The notes: generated by a model from the letters alone, not told the origin. 64,000 nt of DNA from Hydrogenophaga sp. (GCF_030373225.1 NZ_JAUCZG010000010.1:1-64000), one strand, 5' to 3'. Counted from the stretch's first letter, positions 1-7,621 are shown. Numbers and translations: made by a program.

Positions 1-508
1 CTGAAACATCGCGCATCAGCACTCGCCGCTGCGGGTGTTGTGCAGACGTTCCCTAGTTTTCCAAGAATCTTGAGTCTCTTATTTGCTAGACGTCCAAGTC
101 TTGACTCGCTTTGCGACTCATAGGACAACCGCTGACACATTCGGCAACGGAACAGTTGACCAAGGAAAAACATCACGCTGCAGGGTCTCCTGCAACCGGG
201 GCACAGAAACAGTACTCGAGTTCCACCGAAACCACATGGAACATGCTTTAGTTCGATAGTCTCTCGCACGTGGGTTGCGCCCACGTTGTATGAGATGAGC
301 ATCTGTAATGCGTAGGTACGAACCGAAATTGCGGAAGAGGTGCGCAGCGTCCGTGGATCCTTCCAGTACCAGAGACCTTTCCACGGTGTCTTGAACAGAC
401 CAGCTTTCTGCATCGCTCGTATGTCCAGCCTCCGGGCAGCCTCCACGTGACAAGCTTCACCAGGTCGACCAGCCCCTACGCGCGAACCACCCCAACCGTT
501 CTCACTTC
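1..508. other. Stretch without a supported gene
   Basis: Lower GC than the rest of the window. Short open frames exist on the minus strand (for example 118-453 and 248-460), but they overlap each other, have no recognisable domain and no clear ribosome binding site. The 118-453 frame could be a decayed gene fragment of the mobile element. I see no RNA gene or attachment-site copy here. Confidence 0.4.
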
Positions 509-781
509 TCATTTCGGAATCAAGCCGGTGCGAGCGTTGCGCGTTGGGTGAACAAGGCGGCTGCCAACTTGGCAAAGTGCGTGCTCTTTCGGTGAGCCTG
601 CTGGGCGACCATGGAAGTCCCCTTCCACAACATACGCATTCAAAGCTTCAATCGTGCCGGATGATGCCTTTAACTTTTCTACTTTTACTCGCGTAACGTT
701 CTCATCACTAACGTCTGGATCGCCGGGCTCGGGACCCAGGTGGTTGCCGGGGGCACGCTGGATCGGGTTCGGTTCGTTCAT
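509..781 (-). CDS. Hypothetical protein, 90 aa, coupled to the upstream HTH gene
   Basis: Function not recognised. The protein is short, charged and hydrophilic, with no membrane segment or signal peptide. Its ATG (779-781) overlaps the TGA of the helix-turn-helix gene at 778-1131 in a 4-base ATGA junction, the main reason to believe it is real and co-translated with that gene. It sits in the accessory part of the mobile element, so it may be cargo or a regulator partner. It could also be a chance frame. Confidence 0.45.
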   Translation of the reverse strand: MNEPNPIQRAPGNHLGPEPGDPDVSDENVTRVKVEKLKASSGTIEALNAYVVEGDFHGRPAGSPKEHALCQVGSRLVHPTRNARTGLIPK

Positions 782-1131
782 TTTCGATCAGTGACGGTTA
801 AGTTGACGGTATGGACGGGGGCTGAGTCAGCTGCGGGCCGCGCAGATACTGGGTTTTCTGGTGGCAGTTGATGATTCGCTACGAATGATTCGGAACGAAC
901 ACGGCGCGCGACCCTGCGTTTTGGTGGACGTCGGCGTTGGCCAGTAACCCAGCGATGTACCGTCGATGGGTGCACGCCGCCCAGCTCGGCTGCAATGGCG
1001 CGCACGGAAAGGCCGGCGAGTCTCAGTGCCTGGGCACGCGCCACTACGCTGTCGGGGTAGACGCACCAGTGGTGACTCGGCCCCACGGGCAGCCCCTGGA
1101 GATTCGTGGTCTTGATGACGACGCTGGTCAT
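778..1131 (-). CDS. Small helix-turn-helix DNA-binding protein (mobile element)
   Basis: A 117-residue basic protein. The segment from about residue 26 to 62 (YPDSVVARAQALRLAGLSVR followed by AIAAELGG and STVHRWVTGQ) reads as a resolvase- or transposase-like helix-turn-helix, with the second helix ending in VHRW. It is followed by a run of Arg and Lys that could contact DNA. The ATG at 1131 is preferred over the longer frame from 1245 because an AAGGG-like site lies just upstream and the longer N-terminus has low-complexity character. No catalytic domain follows, so it is more likely a regulator or DNA-binding accessory factor than a full recombinase. Its stop overlaps the next gene. Confidence 0.6.
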   Translation of the reverse strand: MTSVVIKTTNLQGLPVGPSHHWCVYPDSVVARAQALRLAGLSVRAIAAELGGVHPSTVHRWVTGQRRRPPKRRVARRVRSESFVANHQLPPENPVSARPAADSAPVHTVNLTVTDRK

Positions 1132-1254
1132 ACGTCGCCCTTCGTCTCGCACGGGGTGCGCATAAAGTGGTCGACACCAACCAGTTCCCTTACTGTTGCG
1201 GCGGTGTTCGGGCCGGCGCGGTGTTGGCGCCGCCCCAACCTGCAAAGATTCACC

Positions 1255-1436
1255 TGATACGGGTGATGCGGGTCAAAACCCATTGCAGGGCCCATAGAGC
1301 TCTCTCCACTGACCCCAACCCACCCACTTTTCTCAACACCGTAGAGAGAGCAGACCAACTGTCGGAATGTGTGGAGACCCGTATCACCCGCATCAGTGAG
1401 CCCAACGACCCCCGCCTGATGCGGGTGATACGGGTC
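1255..1436. repeat. Three paired copies of a 9-bp unit (TGATRCGGG), two forming a 20-21 bp inverted repeat
   Basis: The unit TGATRCGGG occurs as back-to-back pairs at 1255-1274, 1376-1395 (opposite strand) and 1417-1436. The second and third pairs are exact reverse complements over 20 bases (TGATGCGGGTGATACGGGTC), or 21 bases counting one more flanking pair (1376-1396 with 1416-1436), with a spacer of about 20 bases. The first and third pairs are both followed by AAAA. The array lies between the small HTH gene and the 3' end of the primase gene, in a gap (1132-1473) with no convincing gene. Iteron-like origin sites, a regulator array or a transcription-ending hairpin are all possible. There is no T-run next to the hairpin. 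Confidence 0.85.
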
Positions 1437-1473
1437 AAAAGCCACCCGCAAGCGGCTCCGGGCAGAAAACCCC

Positions 1474-4350
1474 TCACGCGAGGTCCATCTCCGTCGCTTC
1501 ATCGAAGACCTCCGTGTTTTCGTTACGCACGATTCGCGCGAGCCACTCAGCCTTGATGCGGGCGCCCTTGACCGCTTTCAGCGGCTTGCTCGCCCCGTCC
1601 TTGCCCTTCACCCGAGGGCTGAACGTGGTCAGGCGGCCATCGCTGTTGGTGTAGACCTCGCCCATGAAGCTGTTCTTTTGCAGGACATGCTTCGCGCCCT
1701 CGTCCGCACACCACTGCCGGTACACGTCGTAGAGCTCGTCCTTGCTCACCCACGCGCCGGCATCGAAGTCGAGAGCGTCGCTGATGAAGCCCAGAATCGG
1801 CGTCGTCTTGCGCACCAACTCCTCGACGGCCTCCAGACCGCTGGCCGGCTGAATGAAGGCTCCCCGGTCCTGCAACGCCTTCAGGCCATCGAGCGCCCAG
1901 TTCAGGATTCCCGGCAGCTCGGCCATCAGCTTCTCGGTCAGCTTGTGGTCCTCGCGCCCGAAGAACGACTGGGTGAAGCGGAGCACGATGAACCGGGAGG
2001 CCACCGCGCCGCCGCCGTCCACGATCCCGGGCAGGATGTTCGTCATGAGCACGAAGCGCGTGAGCAGCTTGCCCTCCCAGTTGGAAATACCTTTGCGCTG
2101 CACGCTGACCGCGTCCTCTCCGGTGATGCGCAGCAGGTTCTCGCTGATGGCCTGGAGGTCTGCGCTGCCGCTGATGCGGGCGTCCGAGATCACCGCCAGC
2201 TTCGCGTTGATCAGGCCCTGCAGACCGAATTCCTTGCCGATCTGGCCAAGAGTCGGGCCGGTGAAGTTGTGCTCACCGAGCAGGCCGCGCAGCACGCGGG
2301 CGATGGTTCCCTTGCCGCATCGCTTGGGACCGACGCAGATCAGAGCCTTCTGCTGCGAGGTGTCGCTCGTGACGAGGTAGCCGAACCACTGCTGCAGGCT
2401 GTCGATGGACTCCTGGTCGCCAGGGAAGACGTCGGCCAGGAACCGCAGCCAGTGCACGGGCTCGGGCGCCTGCGGGTCGTAGGCCACGTCTGCCGCATCC
2501 ACGCTGAAGTACGACGGGTCGTGGGGCAGCAGCTTGCGGGTGGGGAGATGCAAGAGGCCGTTGCTGATGGCCACCACATCCCCGACGGCCACCGGCGGGG
2601 TCTTGGTCAACCAGCTGGGCATGCGGGTGGAGGACGCGACGTTGGTCAGCGCCTTCACTGCGTCGATGGTGTTGTCGACCACGCCGCGCCCTGGCAGGGG
2701 AACGCCGCTGCGCTCGAAAAGCCGGTACACCTTGGCGCGGATGTCGGCCACCGAGACCGACTGGTATCGGGATCCGTTCCACACGAGGAAGTCGTCCTGC
2801 CAGTGGCGCAGTTTCAGCGCGCCCTTGGGCGTGGTGAAGAACGATGCGAGGAAGGCACGGGCGGTCGGCACCGGCCACTCCACGCTGACCTCGGCCGCGT
2901 CCTCGTCAGGCCCTCGGCGCTTCGCCCTGGCCAAGTCATCGCGAAGCGCCTTGATCGACAAACCGGTGGCCTCCTTCAGGCGCTTGAGCAGTTCGTCGAC
3001 TTCGCTGGGCCTGAGGCCCTTGGCCGACGCGAGTTCGCCAACCACGATATCGGCGAGATCCACCGGCGCGTAGCCGGCGAAGGATGCCGCGTCGATGGTG
3101 TTGGCGATCTCGGCGTGACTCTTGCCCGAGGCGTGGGCTGGTGCCTGCAGTCCGAGTGCAGCCGCCGTCGCCTTGATCGCGGCTCTGAAGTTGCCGCCGT
3201 GGGTGAAGTGGCAGTAGATGTCGAACGCGTCGCCGAAGCGGTGGCCGTCCTTGGACTCGGCACCAAGACCAGCCTCGGCATCGCTGCCGCTCAAGCTGAT
3301 CCAGTGGTCGTCGAACACCCGCGTGGCGTAGCTGCCGCTGCCCTGGTACGGGCTGCGCCAGTCCTGGTCGCTGGCAGGCGACTGCTCGTACTGGTTGTCG
3401 ATCAGCAGCTCATCGATGCTGTGGGCGGCGTTGTAGGCGTCGATCACGCTGACGTCTTCACCAACGCCCCGTTGTGCGCGCCGGCGGTCACGTGCGGCAC
3501 GCGCCTCCGCTCGGGCAAGTTCAAGGGCAGCAGCGTCCGCCTGGCGCTGGGCCAGCAACTTGTTGACGTGCTGCTCGGCTACCCCGTCAGCCATCATGTG
3601 GCCCCGGCCGTCGTGCACATCACGGACGAAGAACTTGGGCGATCCATCGGCTTTGCGCGCGCCCCTGGGCACGTTGGGCAAGTAGGCGATCTGCCCGGCG
3701 CCTGCCAAGCTCCAGTCCATCTCGCAACCGTCGGCCTCCATGAACGCGTAGAAGGCCATGCACAGAGCATTCCACTCGGCGAATGCCTGCGGTTCAACCA
3801 GGGGCACCAGCGTGCGCCAGCGCTTGGATTCCGCGGTCGAGCTTGCCGTGCTGTAGATCAAATACGCGACGCCGTCGCCGAAGAACTGACGTACCAGCCG
3901 CCGGACTTTCTCGAGCGAGGTGTCACCCTTGTCGATGTCGCCAGGGATCGCGACGTACTGGCCGCGCTGGCGCTGCGCCTCATGCTTGCGCCCGTCGAAG
4001 GCGTGGTAGGTCGAGGTGATCAGCGCGGGCGCGCTCAGCTTGGGCCGATCGGTCGGCTCGGTCTGGTCAAACACCTCCCCGAGCGAAATCGTCTCGTAGT
4101 CGGCGCCTGTGTCGATCTGGGTGTCACCGATACCTGCGCACGTCAGCACACGCTGCTCTCGCCACCGGCGAGAAACCACTGCGGAGGCCATCGCGCCTTC
4201 CGCGTGTCCTTGACCCGCGTCGTGGCCCTCATCATTTAGCTGCTTTTCTTTCCCATCCGCCCGGCCTGCCAGCCGGGCTCCCTTTTCGAGATCCGCTGCG
4301 GCGGCTCGCTGCCGTCGAGCTTCGGCGTCTGTTGAATTGACATGGGCCAT
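1474..4350 (-). CDS. P4-type phage/plasmid primase-helicase (D5-like), 958 aa
   Basis: A large replication protein of the P4 alpha / D5 type. A Walker A motif GPKRCGKGT lies near residue 673, followed by a superfamily 3 helicase region (QISEN, then MTNILPGIVDGGGA with an Arg finger-like AVASRF). The N-terminal half, with a DYETISLGEVFD start and an SGKSHA region, resembles the primase/polymerase part of DUF5906-type proteins. In such elements this protein primes and unwinds DNA for element replication. Start: the frame is open from 4470, but the ATG at 4350 overlaps the TGA of the AlpA-like gene by one base (TGATG), indicating translational coupling, and the extra 40 residues lack conserved character. 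The gene ends next to the paired repeats at 1255-1436. Confidence 0.85.
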   Translation of the reverse strand: MAHVNSTDAEARRQRAAAADLEKGARLAGRADGKEKQLNDEGHDAGQGHAEGAMASAVVSRRWREQRVLTCAGIGDTQIDTGADYETISLGEVFDQTEPTDRPKLSAPALITSTYHAFDGRKHEAQRQRGQYVAIPGDIDKGDTSLEKVRRLVRQFFGDGVAYLIYSTASSTAESKRWRTLVPLVEPQAFAEWNALCMAFYAFMEADGCEMDWSLAGAGQIAYLPNVPRGARKADGSPKFFVRDVHDGRGHMMADGVAEQHVNKLLAQRQADAAALELARAEARAARDRRRAQRGVGEDVSVIDAYNAAHSIDELLIDNQYEQSPASDQDWRSPYQGSGSYATRVFDDHWISLSGSDAEAGLGAESKDGHRFGDAFDIYCHFTHGGNFRAAIKATAAALGLQAPAHASGKSHAEIANTIDAASFAGYAPVDLADIVVGELASAKGLRPSEVDELLKRLKEATGLSIKALRDDLARAKRRGPDEDAAEVSVEWPVPTARAFLASFFTTPKGALKLRHWQDDFLVWNGSRYQSVSVADIRAKVYRLFERSGVPLPGRGVVDNTIDAVKALTNVASSTRMPSWLTKTPPVAVGDVVAISNGLLHLPTRKLLPHDPSYFSVDAADVAYDPQAPEPVHWLRFLADVFPGDQESIDSLQQWFGYLVTSDTSQQKALICVGPKRCGKGTIARVLRGLLGEHNFTGPTLGQIGKEFGLQGLINAKLAVISDARISGSADLQAISENLLRITGEDAVSVQRKGISNWEGKLLTRFVLMTNILPGIVDGGGAVASRFIVLRFTQSFFGREDHKLTEKLMAELPGILNWALDGLKALQDRGAFIQPASGLEAVEELVRKTTPILGFISDALDFDAGAWVSKDELYDVYRQWCADEGAKHVLQKNSFMGEVYTNSDGRLTTFSPRVKGKDGASKPLKAVKGARIKAEWLARIVRNENTEVFDEATEMDLA

Positions 4351-4571
4351 CACGCGCCTACGCTTTCTTTGGCGGCGCGCTCCAACACTGCCTCGAGGAC
4401 CGATAAGCGCCAACCGATCGTTCTTTGGGTCAACTTCAGCGGCGGCGGGAGGATGCCTCGCCGAATCCACTCCTCTTGCGTCTTTGCGTCAATGCCACCG
4501 AGGAATTCGCGTGCCTGATGAGCCAACACAAATGGGTCTGCGAGATGTGGGGGTTTCGATCCGCGTTTCAT
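4350..4571 (-). CDS. AlpA-like / excisionase-family regulator, 73 aa
   Basis: A 73-residue protein with a winged helix-turn-helix pattern typical of AlpA-type phage regulators: AREFLGG, then TQEEWIRRGILPPP, then a basic wing and a final helix (SVLEAVLERA). AlpA proteins activate or control excision and integrase genes in P4-like elements. The ATG at 4571 has AAAGGA about seven bases upstream. The gene ends one base into the primase start, so regulator and replication protein probably share a transcript. A divergent gene starts at 4710. Whether it activates replication, excision or both cannot be told from sequence. Confidence 0.75.
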   Translation of the reverse strand: MKRGSKPPHLADPFVLAHQAREFLGGIDAKTQEEWIRRGILPPPLKLTQRTIGWRLSVLEAVLERAAKESVGA

Positions 4572-4709
4572 GGGGTTCCTTTAGAACGGGGTTTCAGAGT
4601 CGATGCCGCACGATAGGAGACAAAGCCCAGTTCACGGACACGCGCGTATCCGTCAGCCGTCGAGCTACGGCCACGATGTACTCCGCCCTTTTCACGCGGA
4701 GCCAACACC

Positions 4710-5048
4710 ATGCAGAAGACCGTGATCACGCTCTCGGAAACAAACCGACGAATCGGCTCCTGCCACCCCCGCGCCCGACTCACCGATGAAGAGGTGGACC
4801 TCATTCACGAGCTGCGCGAGACGGGCCTCTCGCTCGAAAAAATCGCTCGGAAGTTCGATGCCACCAAGGGGGCAATTTGGAAGATCACGACGGGATTGCG
4901 CCGCGCGCAAACAGTGGCGCGTTGGGTCACCGTTGATGCAGACGGAAAGCGACGCACCGTGGCGGGGGAAGCCCCAGCCAGAGCTGGCAAGTCGGTAGAT
5001 GCGGTCGCAGCGCGCGACCTGAGCAACGCCCTAGCGGCCTGGCGCTGA
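4710..5048 (+). CDS. Helix-turn-helix protein of mobile element, 112 aa
   Basis: The only plus-strand gene in the element. Residues about 23-62 (RLTDEEVDLIHELRETGLSL then EKIARKFDATKGAIWKITTG) form a clear helix-turn-helix of the type used by resolvases and small phage regulators. The rest is basic and without a known domain. GGAG lies eight bases before the ATG. It is divergent from the AlpA-primase pair, so the 138-base gap between them (4572-4709) probably carries opposing promoters, and this protein is a candidate repressor. Its TGA shares the palindrome TGATCA with the stop of a small minus-strand frame. Confidence 0.65.
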   Translation: MQKTVITLSETNRRIGSCHPRARLTDEEVDLIHELRETGLSLEKIARKFDATKGAIWKITTGLRRAQTVARWVTVDADGKRRTVAGEAPARAGKSVDAVAARDLSNALAAWR

Positions 5049-5132
5049 TCAGCCGGCCACTGTGGCAACCATGGCAGCGCAGACTCCTGCCATGCCCGCG
5101 GTCAGCAGCCAAAACGTTACGGCGGTGACCAT
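5049..5132 (-). CDS. Possible 27-residue membrane peptide coupled to AlpA-like gene
   Basis: Directly after the stop of the second AlpA-like gene (TGA at 5137-5135) there are two bases and then an ATG at 5132. It opens a 27-residue frame that is almost entirely hydrophobic (begins MVTAVTFWLLTAGMAG, ends MVATVAG) and could span a membrane once. It ends exactly at the stop of the convergent gene. The tight coupling and composition make it plausible, but a frame this short can arise by chance. No homologous family is known to me. Confidence 0.35.
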   Translation of the reverse strand: MVTAVTFWLLTAGMAGVCAAMVATVAG

Positions 5133-5134
5133 GT

Positions 5135-5353
5135 TCAAGCTGCACTCCCCACGGCCTGGTCGACCTTGGACTTGACCCAGGCATCGACGGCCTGCTCGTC
5201 GAACAAGCTGCGGTTGTTGATGCGGATCGGTCGCGGGAACGTCGGGTCCTGCTGCAAGAGGTCGTAAACCCAGGTCTTGCGGCGCGAGAGCTTGTCGCAC
5301 AGACGCGGGATCGACAGGTAGCGGGTGCCCGGTTGGGCGTTGAGTTCGGTCAT
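5135..5353 (-). CDS. AlpA-family transcriptional regulator, 72 aa
   Basis: A typical AlpA-family protein: RYLSIPRLCDKLSRRKTWVY is the helix-turn-helix, followed by the FPRPIRINNRSLFDEQAVDAW wing and helix pattern seen in AlpA proteins. It is the second such regulator in the element, the other being at 4350-4571. The start at 5353 follows an AAAGGGG-like ribosome site, and that site lies inside one arm of a perfect 10-bp inverted repeat (5354-5363 with 5386-5395), which suggests autoregulation by an operator or by RNA structure. The likely role is control of integrase/excision or of the replication module. Confidence 0.85.
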   Translation of the reverse strand: MTELNAQPGTRYLSIPRLCDKLSRRKTWVYDLLQQDPTFPRPIRINNRSLFDEQAVDAWVKSKVDQAVGSAA

Positions 5354-5437
5354 GTAATTCCCCTTTCGGAAACTGTTGAAGACAGGGGGAATTACAGACC
5401 GCGGGCTCTCCCGATTGGTCGGGATTTTTCGGGAGAG
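5354..5437. promoter_or_regulatory. Cluster of inverted repeats upstream of AlpA gene
   Basis: Two nested structures are visible. A perfect 10-bp inverted repeat, GTAATTCCCC (5354-5363) with GGGGAATTAC (5386-5395), touches the AlpA start codon and covers its ribosome site. Next, CTCTCCCG (5406-5413) pairs with CGGGAGAG (5430-5437). Inside it is a shorter hairpin, TCCCGA-TTGG-TCGGGA (5409-5424), followed on the plus strand by TTTTT, which is terminator-like. The two outer forms are alternatives. The role as operator, terminator or RNA switch is inferred. Confidence 0.6.
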
Positions 5438-5470
5438 AAAATGCAGAAGGCCGCGCGTGGCGGCCTTCTG
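5436..5470 (-). terminator. Rho-independent terminator of the integrase operon
   Basis: An 11-bp perfect stem (5444-5454 with 5460-5470, core AGAAGGCCGC) with a 5-base loop. On the minus strand it is followed by ATTTTC. It lies 22 bases after the stop of the gene at 5493-5981 and so ends the integrase transcript before the AlpA gene. Confidence 0.75.
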
Positions 5471-5492
5471 ATCGGTCAGTTCCAGGGATGCC

Positions 5493-5981
5493 CTACGGCT
5501 TGTCCCACCCGTCCTGCATCTGCTCGATGCCCAGCTCCTGGCGCCACTCGTTGATGCGGTTGACCGCAGTCTTTCGGGGTATGCCGACCAGGTGTCCAGC
5601 GGCCTGCAGCTTCTCGAGCCACTGCTCGGCGGTCAGGCGCGGCGCCTGCCTGCACTGGCCGTCCTCGCTCGCGACGGGGAAGCTGCCCACCAGGGCCATG
5701 TAGTCGCGCGCTGCGCGATAAGGGTCGGGCCTGCCGTAGAAGCCGATGGCCTTCAGGGCGCCCGGCGCGGCGTCACGCTCGGCCTTGTTGATGACAGTCT
5801 GCTCAATCTTGACGGCAACGTGCTGCGCCCACCGCAGCGTGTCCTCGACGCTGGCCTCGCCGGCAGCGATGGACGCCCACAGCGCGGTAGCCCTGGTCGT
5901 GTCGGGCCGGTCGAGCAGCGCCTCGAAATCGGGGTCGATCTCGGGGTCCCGCAGACGGGCCAGGTAGTCGTTGATGGTCAT
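5493..5981 (-). CDS. Hypothetical protein, 162 aa, coupled to integrase
   Basis: Not assigned to a known family. The protein is soluble and acidic to neutral, with no membrane segment. The C-terminal part (LTAEQWLEKLQAAGHLVGIP then RKTAVNRINEWRQELG) has a helical pattern that could be a helix-turn-helix. The ATG at 5981 overlaps the TGA of the integrase (ATGA), so the two proteins are made from one transcript; an ATG five codons earlier (5996) is possible but overlaps the integrase more. A terminator follows at once. Position suggests a recombination partner such as a directionality or immunity factor, but nothing in the sequence proves this. Confidence 0.65.
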   Translation of the reverse strand: MTINDYLARLRDPEIDPDFEALLDRPDTTRATALWASIAAGEASVEDTLRWAQHVAVKIEQTVINKAERDAAPGALKAIGFYGRPDPYRAARDYMALVGSFPVASEDGQCRQAPRLTAEQWLEKLQAAGHLVGIPRKTAVNRINEWRQELGIEQMQDGWDKP

Positions 5982-7330
5982 GCTGCACCCCTGCACTGCA
6001 CGTCCCAGTCCTGCATGAGGACCACACGCTTGTCGAACAACTCACCACGACGATAAGCCGCCTCGACCTTGTTGCCGATGCTGTGGGCAAGCGCCATCTC
6101 GACGGCAAACGCGTCGTGGTTGGTCGTCTCGCTGGCCCAGTCGCGGAAGGTTGAGCGGAAGCCGTGGGGCACCACCTCTGGTGTGTCTTGGAGCTTGGGG
6201 TCCACCCACCTGGTGTCGATCTTGTTCATTGACCTGATCACCTTCGCCAGGGTCATGTCGGAGAGCGGCTGGTTGCGCATGCCGGGGAACACGAGATCGC
6301 CGGGCTTGGCGCCATCGGGCTTGACCGACCTCAACAGCGCGAGCGCCGACGCCGACAAGGGCACGCGGTGGTCGCCCTGTGCCTTGACCTTCATGTGGGC
6401 AGCCGGCACCGTCCAGACTTCGGACTCCAGATCGAATTCGCCCCAGCGCGCCAGCCGCACTCCCTGCGACCGCACCGCCGTCAGGATGGCGAGCTCGAGC
6501 GCCTTTGCCCCTTGGCCCTTTTGCGCCCGCAGTTCAGCCATGAAGTCCTTGATCTGAGCGAACGGCAGCGCAGGCATGGGCCGCACCGTCTGGATCTTTG
6601 CGGGCGATGCCAGTAGGTGTTCCAGGCAGCCGTCCCAGCGGGCCGGGTTGCTGCCCTCACGGTGCTTGGAGACGGTGGCCCAATCAAGCACGGCCTCGAT
6701 GCGCTGGCGTACCCGCTTGGCCGTCTCGGTCTTGGTTTTCCAGAAGTCGTCACGCTCTAACACTCGCACCACATCTGACGGCTCGATGCTGGCCACGGAC
6801 ATCGCGCCCAGGACGGGCACGGCGTAGGTCGCCAGGGTGGTCTCCCACTGGTTCGCATGCTTGCTCGTCCACTGAGAGTCCATGGTGGCAACGTACTTCT
6901 CGACGGCCTTGCTGAACGTCATGGTCGCGCGGGCCTGGGTGATCGCCGCCTGCACCCGCATCTGCATCTGGGTGACCTGGTTGCCCTTGCGCTGCTCGAT
7001 CGGGTCGACATTCTGCAGGAGCAACCTGCGCGCCTCAAGCGCGGCCTGCCTGGCCTCGGCGAGACTGATGGTGTGCGTCGGGCCGAGCCCCATCTCGCGC
7101 GCCTTGGCCTTTTCCATGCCGAGCTTGCGCGAGTACCGGAAGACCCATGACTTTGCACCGGTGGTGGTGACGTGCAGATACAGGCCGCCGCCATCGGCGT
7201 AGGCGCCGGGTTTGGCCATTTTGCGCACCAGCAGGTCGGTCAGGCGGTCCAGGACGTGCTTGCCAGCCTTGGGCTTGCCGAGCTTGGCGGTGCGCGTTTG
7301 CCACTCCCCAGCGGGGACTTGAGCTTCCAC
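5978..7330 (-). CDS. P4-type tyrosine integrase, 450 aa
   Basis: Site-specific recombinase that inserts and excises the element at tRNA-Ser. The N-terminal arm-binding domain of the P4 integrase group (DUF4102-like: KPGAYADGGGLYLHV and then WVFRYSRK) covers about residues 30-120, followed by a SAM-like core-binding domain. The catalytic domain shows Arg in LTAVRSQGVRLARW (about residue 286), HGFRS (about 387-391, the HxxR motif), a second His in ALAHSIGNKVEAAYRRG and the nucleophile Tyr in AAYRRG (about 423). The GTG at 7330 is chosen because TAGGAGA lies seven bases upstream. The gene reads away from the tRNA and is coupled to a small unknown gene downstream. Confidence 0.93.
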   Translation of the reverse strand: MEAQVPAGEWQTRTAKLGKPKAGKHVLDRLTDLLVRKMAKPGAYADGGGLYLHVTTTGAKSWVFRYSRKLGMEKAKAREMGLGPTHTISLAEARQAALEARRLLLQNVDPIEQRKGNQVTQMQMRVQAAITQARATMTFSKAVEKYVATMDSQWTSKHANQWETTLATYAVPVLGAMSVASIEPSDVVRVLERDDFWKTKTETAKRVRQRIEAVLDWATVSKHREGSNPARWDGCLEHLLASPAKIQTVRPMPALPFAQIKDFMAELRAQKGQGAKALELAILTAVRSQGVRLARWGEFDLESEVWTVPAAHMKVKAQGDHRVPLSASALALLRSVKPDGAKPGDLVFPGMRNQPLSDMTLAKVIRSMNKIDTRWVDPKLQDTPEVVPHGFRSTFRDWASETTNHDAFAVEMALAHSIGNKVEAAYRRGELFDKRVVLMQDWDVQCRGAA

Positions 7331-7491
7331 GTCACTCTCCTATCCACTTAATAACCCACAATTTACACCCGGAAGAAAACGGATGCAAGTGGACAATACC
7401 GGAGAGAGGGAAAGTGTTTATTTTGGTCCGTCCAGGAGTAAAACCTTTTTATATCAACGGCTTACATGTACGGAAGTGTCCGAAACAGACG
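7331..7491. other. Integrase upstream region, likely attachment-site arm region
   Basis: AT-richer DNA between the integrase start and the tRNA terminator, including ATTTACACCCGG and a TTTTTATATC stretch. No gene is supported. It probably carries the integrase promoter and arm-type binding sites of the attachment site. I could not define individual sites by eye. Confidence 0.4.
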
Positions 7492-7522
7492 AAAAAAAGC
7501 CCGCTTTTGGCGGGCATTTTTT
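7492..7522 (-). terminator. Bidirectional rho-independent terminator after tRNA-Ser
   Basis: Stem GCCCGC (7499-7504) with GCGGGC (7510-7515). It is followed by TTTTTT on the plus strand and, on the minus strand, by the complement of the seven A bases at 7492-7498. It sits seven bases beyond the CCA end of tRNA-Ser and would end its transcript. Confidence 0.85.
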
Positions 7523-7528
7523 GCGTCT

Positions 7529-7621
7529 TGGCGGAGCGAGAGGGATTCGAACCCTCGATGAGGCTCTACACCCCATACTCCCTTAGCAGGGGAGCACCTT
7601 CGGCCACTCGGTCATCGCTCC
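7529..7621 (-). tRNA. tRNA-Ser(GCU)
   Basis: A 93-base minus-strand tRNA with encoded CCA (TGG at 7529-7531 on the plus strand). The acceptor arm GGAGCGA pairs with TCGCTCC, the T arm contains GGTTCGAATCC, a long variable arm is present as in class II tRNAs, and the anticodon loop CTGCTAA has anticodon GCU (7585-7587). Its 3' half is the probable integration site of the adjoining element. On the opposite strand it generates a false reading frame containing EREGFEPS. Confidence 0.97.

Larger units (their letters stand above)
1..7528. mobile_element. P4-like integrated element (integrase end), left end outside window
   Basis: The stretch combines a P4-type primase/helicase, two AlpA-like regulators, small helix-turn-helix genes and a tyrosine integrase lying directly beside the 3' end of tRNA-Ser(GCU). 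That is the standard layout of P4-like satellite prophages and integrative islands, which insert in tRNA 3' ends. The first 750 bases look less GC-rich than the core genes. I searched the left part by eye for a second copy of the tRNA 3' end and found none, so the other attachment site and any cargo probably lie to the left of the window. No capsid or conjugation genes are visible. Confidence 0.8.

Noticed and set aside
1250..1477. Minus-strand frame with TRITRIR repeats, starting in the primase stop
   Set aside because: The repeat peptide is only the translation of the 9-bp DNA repeats. There is no sign of selection for protein, and the repeats also run on the other strand.
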